Shown: positions 7,999-13,906 of the stretch, piece by piece
Position numbering within the stretch: position 1 is the stretch's first letter
Layout: every line of letters begins with the position of its first letter
Origin: Euryarchaeota archaeon UBA438
GTDB lineage: Archaea; Thermoplasmatota; Poseidoniia; Poseidoniales; Thalassarchaeaceae
DNA length: 24,198 nt
Assembly (NCBI GenBank): GCA_002504435.1
Contig: DAQP01000019.1
Location: 1 to 24,198 of the forward strand
Reading direction: 5' to 3'
The notes under the pieces: model-generated
What the model saw: the letters and a program-made list of their open reading frames with translations, nothing else
The model's database searches: none
Told to the model about the DNA's origin: nothing
Program-made: the position numbers and the translations under genes

Positions 7999-8023
7999 TG
8001 AATATTCAGTAAAGCAATTGCTT
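7999..8023 (+). promoter_or_regulatory. Candidate promoter/operator region of the SDH operon
   Basis: Two perfect palindromes lie close together: TGAATATTCA (7999-8008) and AAGCAATTGCTT (8012-8023). The first is AT-rich enough to be a TATA element, and CTTTAACC at 7981-7988 is an alternative. The 12-base palindrome directly precedes the AAGGAG site and could bind a dimeric regulator. The palindromes are seen; their roles are inferred. Confidence 0.4.
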
Positions 8024-8025
8024 AA

Positions 8026-8058
8026 GGAGAACCCTCCGGCCCTTAGGGCCGGGGTACT
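8026..8058 (+). promoter_or_regulatory. SDH leader: ribosome site and start codon separated by a strong hairpin
   Basis: GGAG (8026-8029, within AAGGAGA) lies 29 bases before the ATG at 8059, too far for normal initiation. Between them is the hairpin CCGGCCC-TTA-GGGCCGG (8036-8052), extended by a T-G and a C-G pair to 8034-8054. Folding it out leaves 8 unpaired bases between GGAG and ATG, which is ideal spacing. CTCC at 8034-8037 could alternatively pair with GGAG and hide it. Bridging hairpins of this kind are known from phage T4 gene 25. The weak GGGG at 8051-8054 is an alternative ribosome site but would be locked in the stem. Confidence 0.5.
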
Positions 8059-8961
8059 ATGGCGGACTGGGATCGTGAGTATCTCAGTACTCGTGGAATT
8101 GGCGTCAAGCTACCTCTGAGCAAGGGGTTCGGGAAGACGGATAGGATCGACGGGTGGTGGAAAGGTCCCACTGCAATGGCCGCATATCTTGGAATCATGA
8201 TTCTATACTCCACTTGGAGGGGCATGATGGAAGCTGATTTCTGGATCTTCGAGGATTTTGGAAGAAGCGCTGGTTACTCAACGATGGCGATAGAGTCCGA
8301 GGGAAGCCATGTCCTGAGTCCTCTCTTCAGCCCCCTGATCATTCCAGGACAAGGGACCTTCGGAGGCCCAATACCAGAGTTCCTGTGGTGGATGAGTCCG
8401 GCGATGTTCATCCTGATATTTCCTGCTGGGTTCAGAGGAACGTGCTACTACTACCGAAAGGCGTACTACAGGGCCTTCTTTCAACAGCCTACTGGATGTG
8501 CTGTTTCCAAGCCATGGAATGAGTACAGTGGAGAAACTGGGCTACTGGTAGTGCAGAACTTGCATCGTTACTTCATGTATATTGCACTAGCTTACCTGCC
8601 AATCCTCTCGTACGACGTTTGGCTTTCAGTGAACTTCCACGATGCTGCAGATGTGCATTACTATGGGGCTAGTGTTGGGACTATCGTACTACTAATCAAC
8701 GTTCTAATGCTAACTGGCTATACAGTAGGTTGTCACGCATTCAGGCATGTGATTGGAGGAGGCAGCAATGACTGGACTGGTACACCCATGAACAAGCTGA
8801 AGTACAGGATGTGGAAAGTCTCTACCAAGCTAAACGAGAAGCACAAGGAATGGGCTCTCTACAGCCTATTCTGGGTCATGTTCACCGACTTCTACGTATA
8901 TGCCTGCACGGATCCCTTCTTCGGATGGAAGGACATTGTTTTGTGGGGTGGCGTTTCATGA
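8059..8961 (+). CDS. sdhC: Succinate dehydrogenase membrane anchor, Sdh1/type F-like
   Basis: A 300-residue membrane subunit with about five helices (38-54, 108-124, 166-190, 205-228, 264-284). Together with the next two genes it should form a membrane-bound succinate:quinone oxidoreductase linking the citric acid cycle to the quinone pool. It is longer than classical SdhC or SdhD and there is no separate sdhD, which fits the single large anchor of the actinobacterial Sdh1 (type F) enzyme. FRGTCYYYRKAYYRAFF (125-141) is strongly reminiscent of that group. Candidate metal ligands are C129, C147, H169, C225, H226 and H230. From memory of published work, mycobacterial Sdh1 holds a Rieske-type [2Fe-2S] cluster within the membrane, so some of these may be its ligands; haem binding by the His residues is the alternative. 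The stop overlaps the sdhA start (ATGA). Confidence 0.85.
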   Translation: MADWDREYLSTRGIGVKLPLSKGFGKTDRIDGWWKGPTAMAAYLGIMILYSTWRGMMEADFWIFEDFGRSAGYSTMAIESEGSHVLSPLFSPLIIPGQGTFGGPIPEFLWWMSPAMFILIFPAGFRGTCYYYRKAYYRAFFQQPTGCAVSKPWNEYSGETGLLVVQNLHRYFMYIALAYLPILSYDVWLSVNFHDAADVHYYGASVGTIVLLINVLMLTGYTVGCHAFRHVIGGGSNDWTGTPMNKLKYRMWKVSTKLNEKHKEWALYSLFWVMFTDFYVYACTDPFFGWKDIVLWGGVS

Positions 8962-10778
8962 CAGAAATTACGATTCACGAGCATGACGTTGTGATTATTG
9001 GGGCAGGCGGTGCTGGGCTCAGAGCGGCAATCGAGGCTAGCTCCAATGGTGTCAGTGTGGCAATGATATCGAAGTCGATGCTTGGAAAGGCTCACACAGT
9101 AATGGCCGAGGGAGGGGCCGCTGCCGCTCTTGCGAACAAGGACCCCCGGGACTCATGGGAGGTTCATTTCCGTGACACCATGAAGGGAGGCAAGTACCTA
9201 GGTGACTGGAGGATGGCTAGGATTCATGCTCAACAGGCTCCAGACAGGATAAGGGAGTTGGAGCAATGGGGGGCTGTTTTCGATAGGACCCCCAAGGGTT
9301 TGACCAGCCAGCGTAACTTTGGAGGGCACACGTACCCAAGGCTAGCCCACATAGGGGACGCAACAGGCCTCGAGCTAATCAGAACCCTACAGCAGAAGGG
9401 CGTCCACATGGGCATGGATGTTTTCATGGAATTCACGGTCCGGAGGCTGTTCAAGACCGATGGTAGAGTTTCAGGTTGTTTCGCTTATGACAGGAACGAT
9501 GGTTCTTTGCATGTCTTCAAGGCCAAATCAGTAGTCCTAGCCACAGGTGGAATTACCCGGTGCTGGGAGGTTTGTTCCGGTTCTTGGGAATACACTGGAG
9601 AGGGGCATGCCCTGGCATACTGGGCAGGGGCAGAGATAGGGGATATGGAATTCGTTCAATTCCACCCTACTGGAATGATATGGCCTCCTTCTGTCAAAGG
9701 AATACTGGTCACGGAGGGAGTCAGGGGAGAGGGTGGAATGCTCCGAAACTCTGAGGGTGATCGCTTCATGTTCAACTATGTCCCGGAAATGTATGCGGAA
9801 GAGTTTGCTGACACTGAGAAGGAAGCTTTGGAGTGGGTCGATGAAGTGGTCTCTGGTAAGCTTGCAACGAAGCGCAGGCCACCAGAGCTGCTGACCAGAG
9901 ATGTCGTTGCTAAGGCGATAAACAGTGAGAGGGCCGCAGGGAGGGCGTCTGAACATGGAGGGGCTTATCTTGACATCTCATGGAGGGATGAGGAGGAAGT
10001 GAAGAAGAAGCTTCCAGGCATGTATCACCAATTCAAGGAGCTTGCTGCTGTTGACATAACAAAGCAGCCAATGGAAGTGGGGCCTACTGCACACTACGTA
10101 ATGGGAGGGGTGAAGGTCGACCCTGAGACGCAGGAGACCACGATCCCCGGGCTATACGCCGCAGGTGAGGCGGCTACTGGCCTACATGGTGCAAACAGAC
10201 TGGGGGGCAACTCTCTTTCTGACTTGATCGTATTCGGAAAGATTGCAGGGGAACAGGCTGCCTCTTCTGCATCGAATATCCAAAGCTTCCCCGAAATAGA
10301 TCAGTCCGAAATTGAGGAGGTCGTCGAGGAGACCTTGGCTCCACTTTACAGAGAAGGTGGAGAAAACCCGGCTAAGGTCGTCGAGGATCTGCGTAAGATG
10401 ATGCAAGACAAGGTTGGGATAATCAGGACGAAGGCTCTTCTGGAAGAGGCATTGAGTGATCTTGATGATTTTGAGGCGCGATCAATGGAAACATTCGGCG
10501 GTTCGGGAACAATCTACAATCCCGGATGGCATCAGGCGCTGGAAATTGGCGCAATGGTGGATGTTAGCAGGATGTGTGCATTGGCTGCGCTAAGGAGGGA
10601 GGAAAGTAGAGGGGGACATACAAGGGAAGACTTCCCCACTCCGGACCATTCCAACTGGGGCAAGATAAACAGCGTGATAGTCAAGAGGGAGGATGGGGGC
10701 ATGGATATCGACTACGTCTCATACCCCCCAATTCCAGAAGACCTGAAGTCCCTCCTTGACGAGGATGATCTAAACTAG
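8958..10778 (+). CDS. sdhA: Succinate dehydrogenase flavoprotein subunit
   Basis: A 606-residue FAD-dependent subunit that oxidises succinate to fumarate. Visible motifs: FAD dinucleotide fold VVIIGAGGAG (11-20), H46 in AHTVMAEGG (the His expected to carry covalent FAD), substrate loop FHPTG (235-239), catalytic TEGVRGEGG (252-260), PTAHYVMGG (376-384) and GLHGANRLGGNSL (408-420). The C-terminal helical domain begins near residue 440. The start is the ATG at 8958, which overlaps the sdhC stop as ATGA and has GGGGTGG 6 bases upstream; in-frame codons further upstream lie inside sdhC and are rejected. A ribosome site for sdhB overlaps its stop. Size and motifs fit the SdhA of the Sdh1 group, and the assignment is secure. 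Confidence 0.96.
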   Translation: MTEITIHEHDVVIIGAGGAGLRAAIEASSNGVSVAMISKSMLGKAHTVMAEGGAAAALANKDPRDSWEVHFRDTMKGGKYLGDWRMARIHAQQAPDRIRELEQWGAVFDRTPKGLTSQRNFGGHTYPRLAHIGDATGLELIRTLQQKGVHMGMDVFMEFTVRRLFKTDGRVSGCFAYDRNDGSLHVFKAKSVVLATGGITRCWEVCSGSWEYTGEGHALAYWAGAEIGDMEFVQFHPTGMIWPPSVKGILVTEGVRGEGGMLRNSEGDRFMFNYVPEMYAEEFADTEKEALEWVDEVVSGKLATKRRPPELLTRDVVAKAINSERAAGRASEHGGAYLDISWRDEEEVKKKLPGMYHQFKELAAVDITKQPMEVGPTAHYVMGGVKVDPETQETTIPGLYAAGEAATGLHGANRLGGNSLSDLIVFGKIAGEQAASSASNIQSFPEIDQSEIEEVVEETLAPLYREGGENPAKVVEDLRKMMQDKVGIIRTKALLEEALSDLDDFEARSMETFGGSGTIYNPGWHQALEIGAMVDVSRMCALAALRREESRGGHTREDFPTPDHSNWGKINSVIVKREDGGMDIDYVSYPPIPEDLKSLLDEDDLN

Positions 10779-10788
10779 AGGTGCAGTG

Positions 10789-11553
10789 ATGAGCGGAGAT
10801 GTTACTTTCAGAGTTTTCAGAGGATCCCCTGATTCGGTGGGTGACCCATTCGGAAAGATGGTGGATTACACTGTGGAAATGGATGAGGGGATGGTTGTTC
10901 TGGACGTGATACACAGAATCCAGGCGGAGCATGCGCCGGACCTTTCATGCAGATGGAACTGCAAGGCAGGAAAGTGTGGATCATGCAGTGCCGAGGTAAA
11001 TGGCAAGCCCGTGCTGATGTGCATGACTAGGATGGAGGACATCATGGAAGAAACACCAGAAGATGTCCCCGTTTTAGTTAAGCCAATGCAGGCATTCCCA
11101 TTAGTGAAGGACCTAGTGACTGATGTTTCTTGGGCTTACGAAACCGACAGGAGCATCGCCCCCATCAACGGCCCTGAAGAGATGGATTGGGAATTCAAGC
11201 AAGAAGAGGCTGATAGACTCCAGGAGTTTAGGTCATGCATCGAGTGCATGCTCTGCGTCAATACATGCCACGTACTCAGAGAGCATCAGAAATTCGATGA
11301 GTTCGCGGGACCTAGATTCTTCGTTAGGCTAGCCAGCCTTGAGATGCACCCACTGGACAAAGTGAGCAGGATTCCAGAAATTAAGGATGACTTCGGTATT
11401 GGATACTGCAACATTACCAAGTGTTGCACGGAAGTCTGTCCAGCCGGGATAAATATCACTGACAACGCAATAATCCCCCTAAAGGAGAGAGTCGTTACGG
11501 AGTATTACGACCCACTAGCGATGCTGGCCCGAAAAATTGGGATCAAAAAGTGA
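10789..11553 (+). CDS. sdhB: Succinate dehydrogenase iron-sulfur subunit
   Basis: A 254-residue subunit that carries electrons from FAD to quinone. The N-terminal ferredoxin domain has C58, C63, C66 and C78 (CKAGKCGSC and LMCMTR) for a [2Fe-2S] cluster. The C-terminal domain has C150, C153, C156 and C160 (CIECMLCVNTC), plus C207, C213 and C217 within YCNITKCCTEVCP for the second cubane and the [3Fe-4S]-type site. The segments CRWNCKAGKCGSCSAEVNG and YCNITKCCTEVCP closely recall the actinobacterial Sdh1 iron-sulfur protein. ATG at 10789 is preferred over GTG at 10786 because GAGGTG ends 5 bases before it. This site overlaps the sdhA stop, so translation of the two is probably coupled. It is the last gene of the operon. 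Confidence 0.96.
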   Translation: MSGDVTFRVFRGSPDSVGDPFGKMVDYTVEMDEGMVVLDVIHRIQAEHAPDLSCRWNCKAGKCGSCSAEVNGKPVLMCMTRMEDIMEETPEDVPVLVKPMQAFPLVKDLVTDVSWAYETDRSIAPINGPEEMDWEFKQEEADRLQEFRSCIECMLCVNTCHVLREHQKFDEFAGPRFFVRLASLEMHPLDKVSRIPEIKDDFGIGYCNITKCCTEVCPAGINITDNAIIPLKERVVTEYYDPLAMLARKIGIKK

Positions 11554-11605
11554 TCCTAGGGGACATGCGTATCACTAGCTAAACGCCGATAGTATTCTCG
11601 AGATG

Positions 11606-11668
11606 ACCCCCTGGCCAGTTGACCGGCCGAGGGGTTTACGTTGTTCCGTTGTTATGGGCAATAGCCCA
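11606..11668. terminator. Candidate 3'-end hairpins between sdhB and MC1
   Basis: The gap between the convergent sdhB and MC1 genes holds two inverted repeats. CCCC-T-GGCC (11607-11616) pairs with GGCC-GA-GGGG (11625-11634) and is followed by TTT in the plus direction, fitting the end of the SDH message. TGGGC-AATA-GCCCA (11655-11668) lies directly after the MC1 stop. Neither has a long T-run, so termination is plausible but not shown. No gene is visible in 11554-11669. Confidence 0.35.
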
Positions 11669-11669
11669 A

Positions 11670-11933
11670 CTATAGGCGCTTTATGCCGGTCTTCTTTACG
11701 TTAGCCTTCCAGATCTTATCCGGAAGGTACGCTGGACCGCCTGCTCCTTTTGCAACGAGATCTCTCCAGCCATTGAAGCAGTGCACCCTGTTGGTGCCTC
11801 GCTCCCTAAGTTGGATGTCTGTGTGGCCCCTTCGAGCAGCCTTCAACGCTGCTCCGCGGGGTTGGTTGTTCACAAACACCTGGCTGGTGTCGTCGCCGTT
11901 TTCCATCAGTACGAAGTACTTCTTTCCTGACAT
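11670..11933 (-). CDS. MC1-type chromosomal (nucleoid) protein
   Basis: An 87-residue basic protein matching the archaeal MC1 family along its length: KYFVLMENGDDTSQVF at the N-terminus, PRGAALKAARRG, the signature LRERGTNRVHCFNGW, then YLPDKIWKANVKKTGIKRL. MC1 is a monomeric DNA-bending protein, first known from methanogens, that compacts the chromosome and recognises distorted DNA. The ATG at 11933 is chosen because GGAGGT lies 10 bases upstream; an in-frame TTG at 11942 would sit only 1 base after it. The gene is convergent with sdhB and 117 bases downstream of the RAM-domain gene on the same strand. That gap shows no further gene. Confidence 0.93.
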   Translation of the reverse strand: MSGKKYFVLMENGDDTSQVFVNNQPRGAALKAARRGHTDIQLRERGTNRVHCFNGWRDLVAKGAGGPAYLPDKIWKANVKKTGIKRL

Positions 11934-12050
11934 TTTCAGCAATACCTCCGCAATTCGGGCGTTCTAGAGAGATAATGAAGTTATGGGGGGTAAAACGCTT
12001 CACTGAGGCTCTATTGGGGGTTTTTACGATTTACCGAGGGGAATTATTGC

Positions 12051-12284
12051 TCACATCTCGGCACATGCTAATGTCTTGGTATTGGCCACTCCGGGGATTG
12101 ATCGAATGGATTCTACGACGTGTTTTGCGATCTCGCCCATGTCCTGTGCCTCTATCTTGACGATCAAGTCATAGTCACCAAATAGCAAGTTTGCGTCGGT
12201 GACGCATTCGAGCGCGAGAGCGGCTTCGTGGACCGAAGATTCGCTCCCCGGCTCAACATTGACCAGTACGTATCCCGCGGACAT
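12051..12284 (-). CDS. Stand-alone Lrp/AsnC ligand-binding (RAM) domain protein
   Basis: A 77-residue protein made only of the RAM domain: SAGYVLVNVEPGSE (2-15), VHEAALALECVTDANLLFGD and YDLIVKIEAQDMGEIAKHVV, then SIRSIPGVANTKTLACAEM. The helix-turn-helix of full-length Lrp regulators is missing. Solo RAM proteins bind amino acids and form dimers and octamers; some modulate full-length Lrp partners. The ATG at 12284 is preferred because family members usually begin with this strand; GTG at 12302 is possible. GAAAATAG on the minus strand (12331-12338) is a candidate TATA element. It is divergent from the macrodomain gene and upstream of MC1 on the same strand, but no functional tie to either can be shown. 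Confidence 0.88.
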   Translation of the reverse strand: MSAGYVLVNVEPGSESSVHEAALALECVTDANLLFGDYDLIVKIEAQDMGEIAKHVVESIRSIPGVANTKTLACAEM

Positions 12285-12347
12285 GGTATTGGTAAGGGGC
12301 ACCCACGGAAGAATGCATCGCCGGAATTGACTATTTTCATACGATGA

Positions 12348-12357
12348 TTACTTATCA
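12348..12357 (+). promoter_or_regulatory. Candidate promoter of the macrodomain gene (leaderless start)
   Basis: TTACTTATCA is centred about 27 bases before the ATG at 12380, with no Shine-Dalgarno between. That is the archaeal TATA-to-start distance, so the message probably begins at or next to the start codon. Sequence pattern only. Confidence 0.4.
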
Positions 12358-12379
12358 GATGGCTTACCCTTGAGATTTC

Positions 12380-13021
12380 ATGGCGGAGACAATTATCGTC
12401 CGAGAATGCCGACATGGCCAGGTTAGGGTCCAGTTTGGGAACATTATCAGGGTCGAGGGGGACGTGATGGTAATCCCTGCCAACAATAGGCTGGCTGGCA
12501 GAGAGGGGCTAGACGAGAAGATGCAGCTTGCTGCAGGCCCAGAGCTAAGGGAAGCCTGTACAAATATCGCTGTAGAGAGGAGAAAGGAGGGGAAGCAGCC
12601 ATGTGGAGTCGGTGAGGCTGTTACGACACCAGCATTCAATCTCCCAGCCTCGAATCTGGTTCACGTTGTCGGACCTGACTGCAGAAGGCCGAATCAGGAT
12701 AATTTCAGGAGGGAGCTTCTGGCTAACTCATACAATGCACTCTTTGATCAGGTTTCTCGGATTAAAAAGAGGGAGACTTTGGTTACGCCGCCATTAGGCA
12801 TGGATGTTTTCGCGTACCCTCACCGAGAGGGAGCTAGGCTAACCATGGAGATAATACTGGGTTGGATGGACGCAGAAGAGGACCCCGGTGTCAGAATGGT
12901 TCTCATTGTAACTGACGAGGTTAATTTCCTTAACAACATGAAGACCGTCTACAGGGAAAGCGAAGACCAGTTCCCCGGAGTGGATAGAACTAGGGATTTC
13001 AGAAAGGGCAAGATTCAGTGA
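12380..13021 (+). CDS. Macrodomain (ADP-ribose-binding) protein
   Basis: A 213-residue protein whose main part is one macrodomain. VEGDVMVIPANNRLAG (25-40) followed by REGLDEKMQLAAGPELREAC is the first ligand loop with the family Asn; GEAVTTPAFNLPASNLVHVV (78-97) is the central strand; TPPLGMDVFAYPHREGARL (136-154) is the second, phosphate-binding loop. Such domains bind ADP-ribose and many remove it from proteins or nucleic acids or hydrolyse ADP-ribose-1''-phosphate. The usual Gly-rich part of loop 1 (GGGG-V-D) is here GREG-L-D, so activity may differ. The C-terminal 35 residues are charged and not assigned. The Hjc-like gene follows 44 bases later on the same strand, which may reflect a shared repair role (inference). 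Confidence 0.88.
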   Translation: MAETIIVRECRHGQVRVQFGNIIRVEGDVMVIPANNRLAGREGLDEKMQLAAGPELREACTNIAVERRKEGKQPCGVGEAVTTPAFNLPASNLVHVVGPDCRRPNQDNFRRELLANSYNALFDQVSRIKKRETLVTPPLGMDVFAYPHREGARLTMEIILGWMDAEEDPGVRMVLIVTDEVNFLNNMKTVYRESEDQFPGVDRTRDFRKGKIQ

Positions 13022-13033
13022 ACATCAACCAAT

Positions 13034-13053
13034 GTTCTCAAGAACCCTGAGAA
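13034..13053 (+). other. Inverted repeat between the macrodomain and Hjc-like genes
   Basis: TTCTCA (13035-13040) and TGAGAA (13048-13053) form a six-pair stem with a 7-base loop, 12 bases before the GTG start at 13066; GTTCTCAAGAAC (13034-13045) is an alternative shorter fold. It lacks a T-run. It could separate or modulate the two genes, but chance cannot be excluded. Confidence 0.25.
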
Positions 13054-13065
13054 TCGGCTAGGGCC

Positions 13066-13647
13066 GTGGGGAGCATAGGGAGCCAATACGAGAGGGAGTT
13101 GCGTTCGGTACTTGCTGGCGAGATTAACGGGGTCAGGGCGATTACTAGATCGTGTTCCGAAACCGAGAGAGCTCGGGCCATGCAAGTCACACAGAGGCCG
13201 TTTCTTGTTGTCCGAGCGCCAGGGAGCGGTTCGGAAGGCACTGGAGACCTGCTGGTTCTGAGGGGGGACATGTGCTTCCCAGTGGAAGTCAAGTCATCAA
13301 AAACATCCAAGTTGTACCTATCCGGAAGGACTTGGGAGCAATATGAATCACTGAAAGAAACGGGGGAGAGGTGTGGTTTATTGCCGCTATACGCATACAG
13401 GCTCAAGGGAGTCAGGGGCGACAGTTGGAGGATAATGAAAGTAGAGGTTGAGGGGCTTAGTGGTAAGTTGAGGCACCTTTCAAGGAGTATCCCTTCACTC
13501 CCACTGACGAGGAATGGGAAGCCCTTCCTTGATTGGGAACAGGGAATGCCGCTACATCGGTTCCTAGCACTTGTTTGCAGATCAGATGGTGCGAGGTTCA
13601 TTGGAAATAGCAGAGATGCGGATTCACTGAAGATAGCGATGGATTAG
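13066..13647 (+). CDS. Hjc-like Holliday-junction resolvase / PD-(D/E)XK nuclease
   Basis: A 193-residue protein with the archaeal Hjc layout: GSQYERELRSVL (5-16, catalytic Glu in helix 1), VVRAPGSGSEG (48-58), D61, and the PD-(D/E)XK core VEVKSSK (73-79). A later helix ends in a strand before WRIMKVE, as in Hjc. Hjc cuts four-way DNA junctions symmetrically in the last step of recombination. It is about 60 residues longer than a typical Hjc; the C-terminal extension (about 130-193) has no recognised domain. The start is GTG at 13066, the first start codon after an in-frame TGA. Only TAGGG lies upstream as a weak ribosome site. It lies 44 bases after the macrodomain gene and overlaps the tail of a convergent small gene by 4 bases. 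A resolvase is likely; another nuclease role is possible. Confidence 0.8.
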   Translation: MGSIGSQYERELRSVLAGEINGVRAITRSCSETERARAMQVTQRPFLVVRAPGSGSEGTGDLLVLRGDMCFPVEVKSSKTSKLYLSGRTWEQYESLKETGERCGLLPLYAYRLKGVRGDSWRIMKVEVEGLSGKLRHLSRSIPSLPLTRNGKPFLDWEQGMPLHRFLALVCRSDGARFIGNSRDADSLKIAMD

Positions 13648-13826
13648 CTATCCAGTATTTTCTCTATTGCATCCATCCTGCTCTTGATTGCCTGCAATGA
13701 GTCGTTTACTTCTTGTAACTTGGCTTGATTGATCAATCGCTGGATACTGTCTCTTTCCCTCCTTAATGAGTCGATATCCCTGTTCACCTTGCGGTCGCTT
13801 TCCTCCGTCTCCCGCATATCTCCCAC
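13644..13826 (-). CDS. Small coiled-coil protein, unknown function
   Basis: I do not recognise this 60-residue product. It is highly charged and lacks Cys, Pro and membrane helices. From about residue 14 to the end it reads as one continuous heptad-rich helix (hydrophobics at I18, L21, I28, L31, I32, L37, V40, L44, I47, M51, I54 and L58), typical of a short dimeric coiled coil. The start is uncertain: GTG at 13826, or ATG at 13817 with GGAG only 2 bases before it. It overlaps the end of the Hjc-like gene tail to tail by 4 bases, and its upstream side faces the M50 peptidase gene. The regular heptads argue for a real gene, but it could be spurious. Confidence 0.5.
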   Translation of the reverse strand: MGDMRETEESDRKVNRDIDSLRRERDSIQRLINQAKLQEVNDSLQAIKSRMDAIEKILDS

Positions 13827-13877
13827 ATGTGTGGCAGATAGTCACTGCTCAAGTCAATTGCTATCTCCAAACGCAGG

Positions 13878-13885
13878 TTGAATAG
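13878..13885 (+). promoter_or_regulatory. Candidate promoter of the M50 peptidase gene (leaderless start)
   Basis: TTGAATAG is centred about 25 bases before the ATG at 13907, and no convincing Shine-Dalgarno intervenes. The spacing fits a transcript beginning at the start codon. Pattern-based call. Confidence 0.35.
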
Positions 13886-13906
13886 CCATGACTTCAGGCT
13901 AAGTGC

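Noticed and set aside
8811..8957. Upstream extension of sdhA inside sdhC
   Set aside because: It would overlap sdhC by about 150 bases and precede the FAD fold by about 60 residues; the ATGA overlap at 8958 is the natural start.
11934..12050. Similar C-runs (AACCCCCAATA and TACCCCCCATAA on the minus strand) upstream of MC1
   Set aside because: They are short and imperfect; without comparison they cannot be distinguished from chance.
13038..13601. 187-codon minus-strand open frame
   Set aside because: It is antisense to the Hjc-like gene, whose catalytic motifs are clear; the composition is that of a shadow frame.
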